64,000 bases of DNA from Gigantopelta aegis. Taxonomy: Eukaryota > Mollusca > Gastropoda > Neomphalida > Peltospiridae. The notes beneath the pieces were generated by a model. The model was not told where the DNA came from, did not search any database, and worked only from the letters and a program-made list of their open reading frames with translations. Where the stretch lies: positions 31,556,194 through 31,620,193 of the forward strand of contig NC_054706.1 of the NCBI RefSeq assembly GCF_016097555.1. The letters are read 5' to 3'. Position numbers and translations under genes: made by a program. Below are positions 54,430 to 64,000 of the stretch, one piece after another (the first letter of the stretch is position 1; every line of letters starts with the position of its first letter).

Positions 54430-54619
54430 GATACTTGTTTATTGTAGATGTAGCTAGTTACTTGTTTATATTTAAACAATTTTTATATCATAGTATTGTA
54501 GATTATTTACAAATTTCTATCATAGTATTATAGATTATTACAAATTTATGCTGATTATATGTAAGAATTTCATGTTTTATTTATACAAATTATTGTTGAT
54601 CAAAGTGTGAATGATGATT

Positions 54620-54655
<36 letters not shown>

Positions 54656-55320
54656 TGTAAGAATTTACAGTATGATGAAAATTAATGTTATTCAGAAGAG
54701 TTGCCAATTTTAGAACATTTAAACTTTATTATTTAATTGCTAAAATTTAAAAAAGTTGTATTTTTTAAAAGTTGGTATAAGTTTGCATATCATTTTAATT
54801 TTAAAACATAATTTAGCAAAGTGCCTGCTCACCTAGAGTTGCTGTTGTAACTACTACTACTACCTCAAACATTGATGTCAGTTTATTTTGATACTTCTTT
54901 ATCATAGATGTAGTTATTTTTATTTTTTTTTAAATTTCTATCATAGTATTGTAGATTATTTACACATTTTTTCTATCATAGTTTGGTATCTTATTTACAA
55001 ATTAATGCTGATTATATGTAAGAATTTCATGTTTTATTTATACAAATTATTGATGATCAAAGTGTGAATGATTATTTGTTTTACATGTAAGAATTTACAG
55101 TTTGATTATAAAAAAAAAAAATATGTTATGCAGGAGAGTAGACAATGTTAGAACATTTAATTGCTAAAATTTAAATAAGTTGTATTTTAAAAAGTTGGTG
55201 TAAGTTTGCATATCATTTTTAATTTTTAATAATAATAATAATTTAGCAAAGTGCCTGCTCACCTAGAGTTGCTGTTGTAACTTCTACTACTAATCAAACA
55301 TTGTTGGTATTGTTGTCAGT
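54430..55320. repeat. Two-copy tandem duplication, about 430-460 bp, in the Polinton spacer
   Basis: TGATTATATGTAAGAATTTC, TTACATGTAAGAATTTACAG, AGTTTGCATATCATTTT and AGCAAAGTGCCTGCTCACCT occur in the same order in 54430-54889 and 54890-55320. Copies differ by small indels, and a T run (54620-54652) is found only in the first. Confidence 0.9.
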
Positions 55321-55611
55321 TTATTACAACCAGGAATAGTTCTGGGAGAGCTGTCAATTTTAAAAACAATAATAATAAAAATTGGAAATTTTAATTCTTA
55401 AATTTATTTAATTGACTAAATAAGTTTATGTGATTACTGTTAGTTTATTGGAAACATGGTTTTTCAATTTTAATATTTAAAGATAATGTGTGTTAGATTG
55501 TTTGCTTACACACAGCTAGTGCTGGTTATACCACTTTATACTTAAATAAACACTGTAAGAAGTACTTTAATTTGTTAGTTTTTATTTGCATGCTTATTTT
55601 GTGATATAATC

Positions 55612-56008
55612 CAGTAGGTAATCCAAATTGAAACAACAGTAGGTAATCCAAATTGAACAGAACAGTAGGTAATCCAAATTGAACACAACAGTAGGTAATC
55701 CAAATTGAACAGAACAGTATGTAATCCAAATTGAACAGAACAGTAGGTAATCCAAATTGAACAGAACAGTAGGTAATCCAAATTGAACAGAACAGTATGT
55801 AATCCAAATTGAAACAACAGTAGGTAATCCAAATTGAACAGAACAGTAGGTAATCCAAATTGAACAGAACAGTAGGTAATCCAAATTGAACAGAACAGTA
55901 TGTAATCCAAATTGAACAGAACAGTAGGTAATCCAAATTGAAACAACAGTAGGTAATCCAACTTGAAACAACAGTGAAAACAAAACAACAGTAGGTAATC
56001 CAAATTGA
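55612..56008. repeat. 22-23-bp tandem array, about 17 units
   Basis: Unit: CAGTAGGTAATCCAAATTGA plus ACAGAA or AACAA. Variants have GTATGTAATCC. Lies in the AT-rich Polinton spacer. Minus-strand frames through it are repetitive (FGLPTV-type) and not called as genes. Confidence 0.97.
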
Positions 56009-56191
56009 AAACAAAGTGGGAAATCAAAACAAGAAATTATTTCTTGATGATCAAGGGGAGACAATTTCATAATTTGCAATTCTATAGTTGTTTAATTTAA
56101 CAATTACAATAACAAATAGTTTATCATTTTATTTATTTATTAAACTTTTACACACATTAAGTTCTATACATCCAGTATATAAGAAATATTG

Positions 56192-56192
56192 G

Positions 56193-56253
<61 letters not shown>
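56192..56253. repeat. (TA)n microsatellite
   Basis: About 60 bp of TA dinucleotide. Confidence 0.95.
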
Positions 56254-56255
<2 letters not shown>

Positions 56256-56296
56256 GAACTATCATATATATATAATAAAAAAACTAAATGTTATCT

Positions 56297-56551
56297 TCAA
56301 TCAATTAGTGTTGGCGGTGAAATTGTTTGGAATCTGCTGTTGGTATGCTGCTGTTGCTGGTGCTGCTGTTGTTGGTGTTGTAGTTGTCGCCAGTAGATTT
56401 GATCCACGCCACGCCCTCTGCCAAATGGTACTCCTAGGCCCTGTGTCAGTGTTAAGTTGGTACTGGGAACTCCTCGTCGTCCCTGTCCCTGTACCATGTT
56501 CGTGGAAACTCCTCGTCCTTCAAAGTTTGAAAGTTCCTCCAGTTCCTTCAA
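56297..56551 (-). CDS. Gln- and Arg/Gly-rich reading frame on the minus strand of the Polinton
   Basis: 84 codons with GRGVSTNMVQGQGRRGVP and FGRGRGVDQIYW blocks, then a glutamine-rich run. RG-rich and Q-rich segments are usual in RNA-binding, disordered protein tails. It lies on the same strand as, and downstream of, the frame at 57114-57524, so it may be another part of the same transcription unit, but no splice relation could be shown. Codon repeats (CTGTTG on the plus strand) inflate the frame. Confidence 0.35.
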   Translation of the reverse strand: MKELEELSNFEGRGVSTNMVQGQGRRGVPSTNLTLTQGLGVPFGRGRGVDQIYWRQLQHQQQQHQQQQHTNSRFQTISPPTLID

Positions 56552-56624
56552 ACAATGAAAACAATTAAATTTATTATAACAATCATTAAAGTTACTCTTG
56601 TTCTTCCTTCATTAGAAATCTCCT

Positions 56625-56845
56625 CACAGCCAGTGCATCATGACTGGTATGTGCTATCCTGTCTGGGATGTTACATATAAAAGATCCCTTGCTGCTAATC
56701 GGAAAGAGTAGCCCATGAAGTGGCGAGAGCGGTTTCCTTTCTCATTATCTGTGTGATCCTTAACCATATGTCTGACTCTATATAACCGTAAAAATGTGTG
56801 TGAGTGCGTCGTTAACTAAAACATTTCTTTCTTTCTTTCTTTCTT
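56625..56845 (+). repeat. S1-type SINE body with tail type 2 inserted in the Polinton
   Basis: CAGCCAGTGCATCATGACTG, ATAAAAGATCCCTTGCTGC, GTAGCCCATGAAGTGGCGAG and a tail GTGCGTCGTTAACTAAAAC, then (CTTT)n. It shows that the element has been resident while this SINE family was moving. Confidence 0.88.
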
Positions 56846-57113
56846 CATTAGAACATTTTTTCCTAAAATGGTGTTGATTGCTACATATTTAGTGTCATGT
56901 TTGTGTTTATTTGTATTAAAACAAGATATTTGTTCAACAGAATTAATCATATATTAAGAAAACCCATCTTGCAACTGGTTTCTTCTCATTTATTTACAAA
57001 GTAAATTTGTAATAAATATGTGAACTATGTCGTTAAAGAAAACTCCAAAACTCTTCTGATTTACTAGAGTTCTATATGTGCATATGCTAACTGGACTATA
57101 AGGACTTAACTAG

Positions 57114-57216
57114 TTACACTGTAAAAAAATAAAAATAATAATAATACTCACCAACATACGGCTGAAACCGCCGAGTTGCATTGAGAGGAACTCTCTCAGA
57201 CGGTGGACTATGGTAG

Positions 57217-57255
<39 letters not shown>

Positions 57256-57524
57256 TGCTGCTGCTGTTCCAACCGTTCGTCGGTTACAGCAAGGGATAGC
57301 ATCTCCCGCTCTTCTTGATACTCCCTTTCAACACCGTCAATCGCACACAGTATTTGTTCCTTATTATTCAACAGCGATCGGATCGCATCAGAACAAAATG
57401 TCAGGGACTTTGTTCCCGTCTTCGTTATCTTGTTGAAATGTACGTACGCCAGTGAGTTGCCCTCCCACACCTTTACTACAATGTGATCTTTATACCAAAA
57501 GTTTATTTTTTTAGATTGATTCAT
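57114..57524 (-). CDS. Polinton minus-strand protein with possible PC4-like domain and polyglutamine
   Basis: 136 codons. Residues about 8-55 (FWYKDHIVVKVWEGNSLAYV, then HFNKITKTGTKSLTFCSDAI) have the spacing of the PC4/Sub1 single-strand-DNA-binding fold: two strands with an aromatic, a basic loop, a G-x-K-S-L-T strand, then a helix. A coiled stretch VEREYQEEREMLSLAV follows, then a run of about 20 glutamines encoded by CTG/CAG repeats and a tyrosine-rich end. The start MNQSKKINFWYKD is clear. A GTGAGT donor-like site at 57151-57146 suggests the last residues may not be the real C-terminus. The PC4 assignment is a pattern-level inference. Confidence 0.5.
57207..57268. repeat. (CTG)n trinucleotide repeat coding polyglutamine
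   Basis: About 20 CTG units with CTC and GTT interruptions, read as glutamine on the minus strand. Confidence 0.95.
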
Positions 57525-59329
57525 TTTCTTTTGATTGATATAGATTTGTTTTTAAAATTTAAATTGTGGTTTAAGACAAAAAATGTTCGGCGCAGAGTGA
57601 TACAAACTGTTGCGTTTTCACTTTTATAAAACCGTATAACAATAACGAAGAAGGTCTAAAACGATTGGTAGGTTGCTATTAACCAATAGAACATCTATAA
57701 CCCGTTTCCCACGATTTAGTGTCTTGTCATTTTCCCCTACTGTCTAGAAATAGCAAACTATTTACAGTAATTTAAATTTGATTAAGCATAATGAAGTTTC
57801 TATTATCTATAGAAAGCATATGTCGGTCACATCTTTAATTTCAATGATGGGAGTATAATTCTTAAAATTAGAAAATTCCTCACGCTTTTGTAAATACTTT
57901 TGGGTAAAAGGCTTACTCTTCAAATTGTAAACATATTCTGGTTCTTCAATTATCCAAGACTATTTTAAGATGTTACCATTGAACCACCGTGCTTTTGGGT
58001 CCCACCTTTTGGTTTTAAACTTCTATTCATCAATAGAAATAACAGGTGTTCGGTGTACTAATAGTTTGCCTCGAAGCATTAATACATTTGAATGATGATG
58101 GAAATATTTTTGAAAATAGGTTATTCCTAAGTATTTTCACAAATACATACTGGACAGTGATTAAACATTAAATATAAAGCGTATTGTGTTGAGTTTACCA
58201 AGCGAGACTATTTTCTATACTATGTTCAAACGATGTTTGGTTACTTTTATTATTCTTTACTTTAAAGAATAAAATACAAAAGTGTTAACCTAGAAACGTA
58301 GATGGCATTACCCTATTTCCATAAGTTATTAAACATATTTGTTTGTAAGCGATTGTTTTTAAAATCAAACAAATATATTAATGTTATATGTAAATTAAAG
58401 AATAGTTAATGAGTTAATCTATACTAAAATCGAGACTATCGCGAGCACTACTTATTGATCTGTTGAATGTAATTTTCTCTGTGAGTTGGTTGCTATTTAA
58501 TGTTAACATATATGTATAACTTAAAGGTATAATTTCAATATTAGTTAGACTGTAGGTTTATTTTAATATCTGTTCAACCACTTTGATAAAATAATCGACG
58601 TTGGAGTGTACTATAAAAGTTCAGTAACATCACTACAGTAATTAAATGATTGACAGATTATAAGGTGTATAAACCGGTTTTGTAATGGGGTTACGGGGTA
58701 CAGTGTAGTCATTTTAAAAGTTATTTGACCCCACCGCTATAATTAAACCGTTTATGATTGGTTAATAAAGCGGTTGATGGAAAAGACAAAAAATTATCTT
58801 TCCTTTAAAAGCATTACGTTGCTCAGTCACAGACACTCTTGCTTGGGAGTGCTACTTGCTTGGGAAATCTACCAACTAAATCTCTTGCTTCTGAATCTAT
58901 ATCGAAGGTATGTGTTTAGATATACTTTCATAGAGTAAAACTTATCCTATTTTAAAGCAACCACTTAGCTTTATTCGTTTGTTAAGACGTTAAACATACA
59001 ACTTGGAAAATAAAGTTTCAGTTAAATAGTGTAATTGTTATAACTTGAAAATATGACTTACTAATGTTTTATTCACTAATCATACTAAACAGCTTACTTA
59101 AAAGGTTTTTCATTTATTTGCAGGGCACTGAAAGTGTTCGTATGTAACATGTTAACATAAAATGTGATCAAAGTTTTAAAACAATGTAATCAAAGTAGAT
59201 AGTTTAATATATAACCAGAATAGTCAGTTAAAATATGTAATCAAGAATGTAGTTAATGTAATATGACTATATGCAATTAGGAATAGATAGTTTATAATTA
59301 ATCTAAACAAGAATAAACAGTACTTCAAA
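57525..59329. other. AT-rich intergenic region between divergent Polinton genes
   Basis: No gene is recognised in 1.8 kb between the minus-strand PC4-like frame and the plus-strand polymerase. The arrangement is head-to-head, so promoters for both probably lie here. CTTGCTTGGGAGTGCTACTT followed by GCTTGGGAAATC near 58840 is a short local duplication. Confidence 0.6.
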
Positions 59330-62300
59330 ATGTCCTCTCACACAACATGCAGAATATTTTTGTGTGAACTGTGTCAGAGCCGCTTTTCTCGGAATGCTGA
59401 TCTTATTAGGCATAAAAGGAATTGTTTCAATCAGTCACACATTTTCATGTGTGAACTGTGTGGGGAACATTTTACCAGAAAAGATAACTATCACAGACAT
59501 GTTAAACGGTTTCATGAACATACTTTACAATGTTTAAACTGTTCGTATCAGTGTTCAAACCGAAACAAGCTCGAAAATCACGTTTCAGCATGTATCAGTA
59601 GGCCTCAGTATTCGTGTAATCAGTGTCAGAGCATTTTTTCAACATTTAGAGAACTATCAATACACAACTCTCGAAATCATAAACCGCAAAGAAAATTTCA
59701 GTGTTCATTATGTCTAATAGACTTTGTCAATGTGCATATGTTAAAAAGACATTTTAAAGTATGTCGAGAACAATCGGGGGGTGGAAAGCCACGAACCAAA
59801 CGAGCAAAGCCAGCTCCGTCAGTCAGTACTACTACATCTTCCCAAACTGTCAGTGTTCAGCCACATAACAAGCGCCGCAAACCATCGGCTACCATTAGTC
59901 GTAACCCTGTCACAACGCCCCCACCACAGATTAATCTCATAGCTGAACAAGCCCCTTCCCCACAACCAGAAGATGATCAGATTCCCGACGAGCCACTTTC
60001 TCCAAACAGAGGTTGTAATAGACAAGCTCTGGGTGGTGACGTGAGAGAATTTGACTATGTCGGTACTGAGCAAGATAGGTCGGACTTGATGCGATTTCTA
60101 GTCGCACGTCGTAGTGACATTATTCGTGATATTCAGTCAGAACTAAGAGAAAAATTATCGATAAAATGGGGTATTTGTGTACAAATTAAAATGTCAAAAG
60201 TAACCACAGAAGGTGAACAGACATTTGTAGAACCGTACTTCAAAAACAAAATGGTCGTTGCTACAGAGACAGATGATTTAGCAGAACAATATTCTACTGC
60301 AATGAATACTATCATGATTAGATTAGACGACTATGAAGGCGAAGAATCAAATCTTAATTTTGAAGAAGTCATCACCATGAAACTGACCGTTGTTCGATTT
60401 CAACCTTTCAGGGGCGCGTCATACATCGAATTACCTGTAGAGTTAAAGCAAAAGAAAAAAAGTATACTTAACATTCAAAACGATGATGACAAATGCTTTC
60501 TGTATTGTGTTCTGGCGCAACTGTACCCCGCTCACAGTCATTCACACCCAGAGAGAACGCATCACTATTTACCTCATGAAGACAAACTGAATGTTAATGG
60601 TATAACATTTCCAGTTACACTAAAACAAATCGACTTATTTGAAAAAAATAATGACTTGACTGTAAATGTTTACGGTTATGAAGAAATTCCGCCAGTGGGT
60701 AGAAACGAACCTAAAGACTCTCCGCCCCCGAAGGTTGTATACCCCATACGAATAAGCAAATCTCTCAACGTACCAAATAACCATCACGTTGATCTTCTCA
60801 TGTTAACGGAAAATACACTAAACGATAAAAAAAAAATTCATTTCTGTCTAATCAAAAGCTTGTCCGGTTTAACATCGTGCACGGAATACCGTGATCGACA
60901 ACATTACATATGTAAAAAGTGTCTGTGGCCCTTTACCAGCGAAGAACGGTTAGACAAACACAGAGATTACTGTTATCACAACGCACAGAGAATAGTTATG
61001 CCACCATTTGATGAAGCAATAAAATGTTTTGGTGGTGTGAAACAAAAGTATAAAACACAGCGATTTCCGTTCATTATATACAGCGATTTTGAGAGTGTTC
61101 TCGAACCAACAACCGAAAAAAATCGAATACAAAAACACGTACCGTGTGGGTACGCATACAAGGTCGTAAGTATCCTAGATAAATACACAAAACCCCTGAA
61201 AGTCTACACCGGTAGAGATGCGTCAGAACATTTTATAGAAAGCATTTTAGAGGAATATGAAGAAATAATGGATATTTTTAATAATCCCGTTGACGTTGTG
61301 CTCACGACCGAGGCAAGATGGGAAATTGCTAACGCTACACACTGTATCTGTGTGGAGAAGAGTTAGATTACAGTAGACACGTAGACCACTGTCACCTCAC
61401 GGGAAAGTTTAGGGGGGTTTGTCATGGTTACTGTAATTTAAATTTCAAACTGGAAAAAGAAGTGATATGTGTGCTTCATAACAGCGAACGGTATGACACG
61501 CATTTAATACTTCAAGCATCTACTAAGTTTGCTGATAGAAAACTCAGCTGCATTCCGCATAATACTGAACAGTTTCTGTCGTTCTCCATTGATGATTTAG
61601 TTTTCGTCGACTCTTTTAAATTCCTAACAGCATCTCTCGATTCGCTGACAAAAAATCTCATGAGCAAAGGAAAGCAATGTTTTGTACATTTAAGTAAACA
61701 TTTTCCCAATCACATCGACATGCTAACCCGTAAACTTCCTTTCTGTTATGAATACGTAGATTCATTCGAGAAATTAAATGACAAACAGTTACCCAGTCAC
61801 AAAGACTTTTATTCACAACTCGCGGAAAGTAACATTTCTGACGAAGAATATACCTTTGCAGAACAACTTTGGAAGGAATTTCATATCACAACACTAGAGG
61901 AATTCATGAGACTTTACGTTTCTGTCGATGTACTCTTATTGTGTGATGTCATGGAATCATTTAGGGATATGTGTATTAAAAGTTACGAACTAGATCCACT
62001 ACATTACAAAAGTCTCCCGGGTTTTGCTTTAGATGCTGCTTTAAAAATGACCGATGTTGAACTCGATCTGTTCACAGATCCTGACATGTACGGTTTCATT
62101 GAGAAAGGTTTACGTGGCGGGGTGTCGATGATTTCGCACAGATATTCCAAAGCAAATAATAAATATATGAGTGATTTTGACACACAAAAAGACACGTGCT
62201 ACCTCATGTACTTCGATGTTAATTCACTGTATGCAACCACTATGTTAGAACCACTTGCTCTCTGTGACTACAAGTTCATCTCACGCGACGAGTTTATTGA

Positions 62301-63510
62301 TATCGAATGGACGACTTTGGACACTGAGGGTGAGTTAGGGTACATTTTAGAAGTCGATCTGGAATATCCAAAAGAACTTCACGCAAAACACATCTCTTTT
62401 CCTCTTGCCCCACTACACGATAATATACCCGCAGATGAGTTTTCACCATACTGCAAACAGTTACTTGAACAATTCGGTCTAAATTTAAATAAACCATCGG
62501 GCAAAAAATTGTTTTGTACTTTAAAAAATAAAAGCAACTACGTCATTCATTTTGCAACTCTAAAGTTATATTTAAAACTCGGTTTGGAGTTGAAATGCAT
62601 TCACAAAGTTTTAAAATTCAAGCAATCAAAGTGGATGAAACCTTTTGTAACTCGGAACATAGAAAATCGCAAGCATGCTAGAGACAAATGTTCACAAGAT
62701 TTGTACAAAGCAATGTCAAATGTGTGTTATGGAAAATTCATAGAGTCGGTCAGAAAATACAAACAAGTCGAATTGGTTACACAACGAGAACGACTAAGAC
62801 GATACACTGCAAAATCAAATTTCAAACACGTAAATATTTTTTCGGAAGACTTAGTGTCAGTTGAAATGCAAAGAACCACTGTTACCTTAAACAAACCAAT
62901 TGCAGTAGGATTTTGTATTTTAGAACACGCTAAACGTCACATTCTGTCTTTTTATTATGAGACCATGGTGAAACAGTACAACGACCGCGTGCGACTACTC
63001 ATGACTGACACTGACAGTTTGTTCATGGAAATCAGGGAAGCTCCGGGTAAACATTTGTTAGACCCATACGAGTTCATGCAACAAAAGAGTCACTTGTTTG
63101 ACACGTCCAACTTTCCCCCAGACCATCCATTATTTTCTATGGTAAGGCACAAGGTGACAGGACTGATGAAAGACGAAGCTGGCGGTTCAGTCATTGACGA
63201 GTTCGTGGGACTTAGGGCTAAAAATTATAGTTTTACCATCATTGATAAAAATACAAATTCTAAAATCGAACACAAAAAAGCAAAGGGTATCAAACGGGGT
63301 TTTGTTAAAAAGTCATTGCGTCATGAACTGTTTAAGCAATGTCTGTTTCAGAAAAAAACGTTCTCTGCAACATTTAATTTGATACGTTCATTTAACAATA
63401 CCCTGTACACAATCAAAAACACTAAAGTAGCTTTAATACCTTTAGATAATAAACGGTACATTTTAGAAGATGGCATTACCTCAGTACCATATGGTTATCA
63501 AGCATTTTAA
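59330..63510 (+). pseudogene. Polinton protein-primed DNA polymerase B with N-terminal zinc fingers, fossil
   Basis: The first about 160 codons carry repeated C2H2-like fingers (LCELCQSRFSRNADLIRHKR; MCELCGEHFTRKDNYHRHVK; CSLCLIDFVNVHMLKRHFKV). A basic, proline-rich linker with KRAKP and KRRKP follows. A further CKKCLWPFTSEERLDKHRDY finger lies near 60910-60975. The exonuclease starts at IIYSDFESVLEPT (about 61072), with later HNSERYDTHLIL and RLYVSVDVLLLCDV blocks. Polymerase motifs are YFDVNSLYATTM (about 62209), MSNVCYGKFIES (about 62713) and LMTDTDSLFME (about 62999). The domain set is that of family B polymerases that use a terminal protein as primer. The gene shows about one break. AATAAATAAAG follows the end. 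Confidence 0.95.
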
Positions 63511-63833
63511 AAAATAAATAAAGATCACAGTTATTGTTAACATGTACGAACTGAACGAAAAAGAAGAAATATACAAGGTACAACTTTATTTATAATCTAT
63601 ATATTTAATTAGCAAAGTTACTTAATGTTAACGAATCCATATACATACTGTATGTCTACATAGCGTTTCAGAATTTAAAACAGATAAATGTTCACACACA
63701 CACTTTGATTAAAGTAATAAATTATGACTTATTAATATATGTGAAGATATTAATATATGTGATGATATAAGCTCTGCACAATCTAATAATAATAATAATT
63801 ATATATTAAACTAATATTTCACTCTATTACAGA
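63511..63833. other. AT-rich stretch after the polymerase
   Basis: Contains a short open segment starting ATGTACGAACTGAACG at 63542 (a dozen codons), too short to call. Polyadenylation-like AATAAA signals are near 63513-63520. Confidence 0.5.
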
Positions 63834-64000
63834 ATGGACTCCAACTACTATTATTACCAGGTGGTAAACAGGGACACTGGAAGAGTTGTTTATAGACACT
63901 CAGTTCTGTTTAGAAGCCGAAGACGGTGTCTGCGACATGCACTTAGGCATAACCTAGTTCAGTACAGAAATGAACATACAGCTGTACGCATAAAGGTTGT
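63834..64000 (+). CDS. Partial open reading frame at the right edge, Polinton gene of unknown function
   Basis: Begins ATGGACTCC and stays open to the window end: MDSNYYYYQVVNRDTGRVVY then basic HSVLFRSRRRCLRHALRHN. Tyrosine-rich start, then strongly basic. No family recognised. It could be an accessory protein; the ATPase Walker motif is not visible in this part. Confidence 0.45.
   Translation, partial: MDSNYYYYQVVNRDTGRVVYRHSVLFRSRRRCLRHALRHNLVQYRNEHTAVRIKV

Larger units (their letters stand above)
48900..64000 (+). mobile_element. Polinton (Maverick), left part, running off the right edge
   Basis: The set of integrase, protein-primed DNA polymerase B, adenain-like protease, major and minor jelly-roll capsid proteins is diagnostic of Polintons/adintovirus-like elements. 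Order: cysteine-rich protein, integrase, penton-like, small basic, major capsid, protease, spacer, minus-strand genes, polymerase. The left limit is approximate; the inverted terminal repeat cannot be defined because the right end is outside the window. The packaging ATPase is not seen and probably lies further right. Most frames are open and about three breaks are apparent, so it looks like a young fossil. A host-type SINE has inserted in its spacer. Confidence 0.93.

Noticed and set aside
55526-56079. Minus-strand frames of about 150-160 codons with repeating WITYC and FGLPTV units
   Set aside because: They translate the 22-bp tandem array in all three frames; no non-repeat domain is attached.
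56297-57524. A simple two-exon gene joining the two minus-strand Polinton frames
   Set aside because: The reading phase at the only good donor-like site does not agree with the acceptor-like sites near the second frame, so no such gene model is claimed.

Overview
The window is animal nuclear DNA, most likely from a mollusc and probably a marine gastropod. The signs are an intron-split short-chain dehydrogenase gene with GT-AG introns, a very high load of tRNA-headed SINEs built from interchangeable modules, many small inverted-repeat elements, several LINE 3' ends, long microsatellites, a Tc1/mariner transposon, a PIF/Harbinger remnant and a large Polinton (Maverick). The species assignment is an inference from repeat style; no species-specific gene was recognised.

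Layout. 1-19.3 kb is intergenic or upstream intronic DNA packed with SINEs, LINE tails and microsatellites. 19.3-30.8 kb holds the only clear host gene: four exons of a retinol dehydrogenase/17-beta-HSD-like SDR (19326-19538, 22878-23060, 29796-29928, 30450-30819). Its first visible intron carries about 27 copies of an 84-bp satellite that appears to have grown from the 3' half of a SINE. Its second intron carries a LINE fragment closed in by 90-bp inverted repeats. Its stop codon lies inside a 36-bp minisatellite. 31-43 kb is repeat-rich intergenic DNA: a 60-bp tandem array inside a MITE-like element, a 1.1-kb GTA/GTG satellite, TTAA-flanked MITEs, and two short SINE-like insertions with clear target duplications. 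44.5-46.0 kb is a Tc1/mariner element with inverted repeats, TA flanks and an open 337-residue DD35E transposase. It sits beside convergent last exons of a Myb-like coiled-coil protein (46115-46266) and a HARBI1-like transposase remnant (47644-47861).

From about 48.9 kb to the right edge lies a Polinton. Visible parts, in order, are a cysteine-rich protein, an integrase with chromodomain, a penton-like minor capsid protein, small basic proteins, a double jelly-roll major capsid protein, an adenain-like protease, an AT-rich spacer with tandem repeats, minus-strand genes including a possible PC4-like polyglutamine protein, and a protein-primed DNA polymerase B preceded by C2H2 zinc fingers. Most frames are still open and about three breaks are apparent, so it looks young but damaged. 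Its packaging ATPase and right end are not in the window.

The repeats explain one another. The main SINE tail matches the 3' end of a LINE present here as a 5'-truncated insertion with a 14-bp target duplication (8757-9165). That LINE is therefore the likely mobiliser. A third SINE family joins the head of one family to the body of another.
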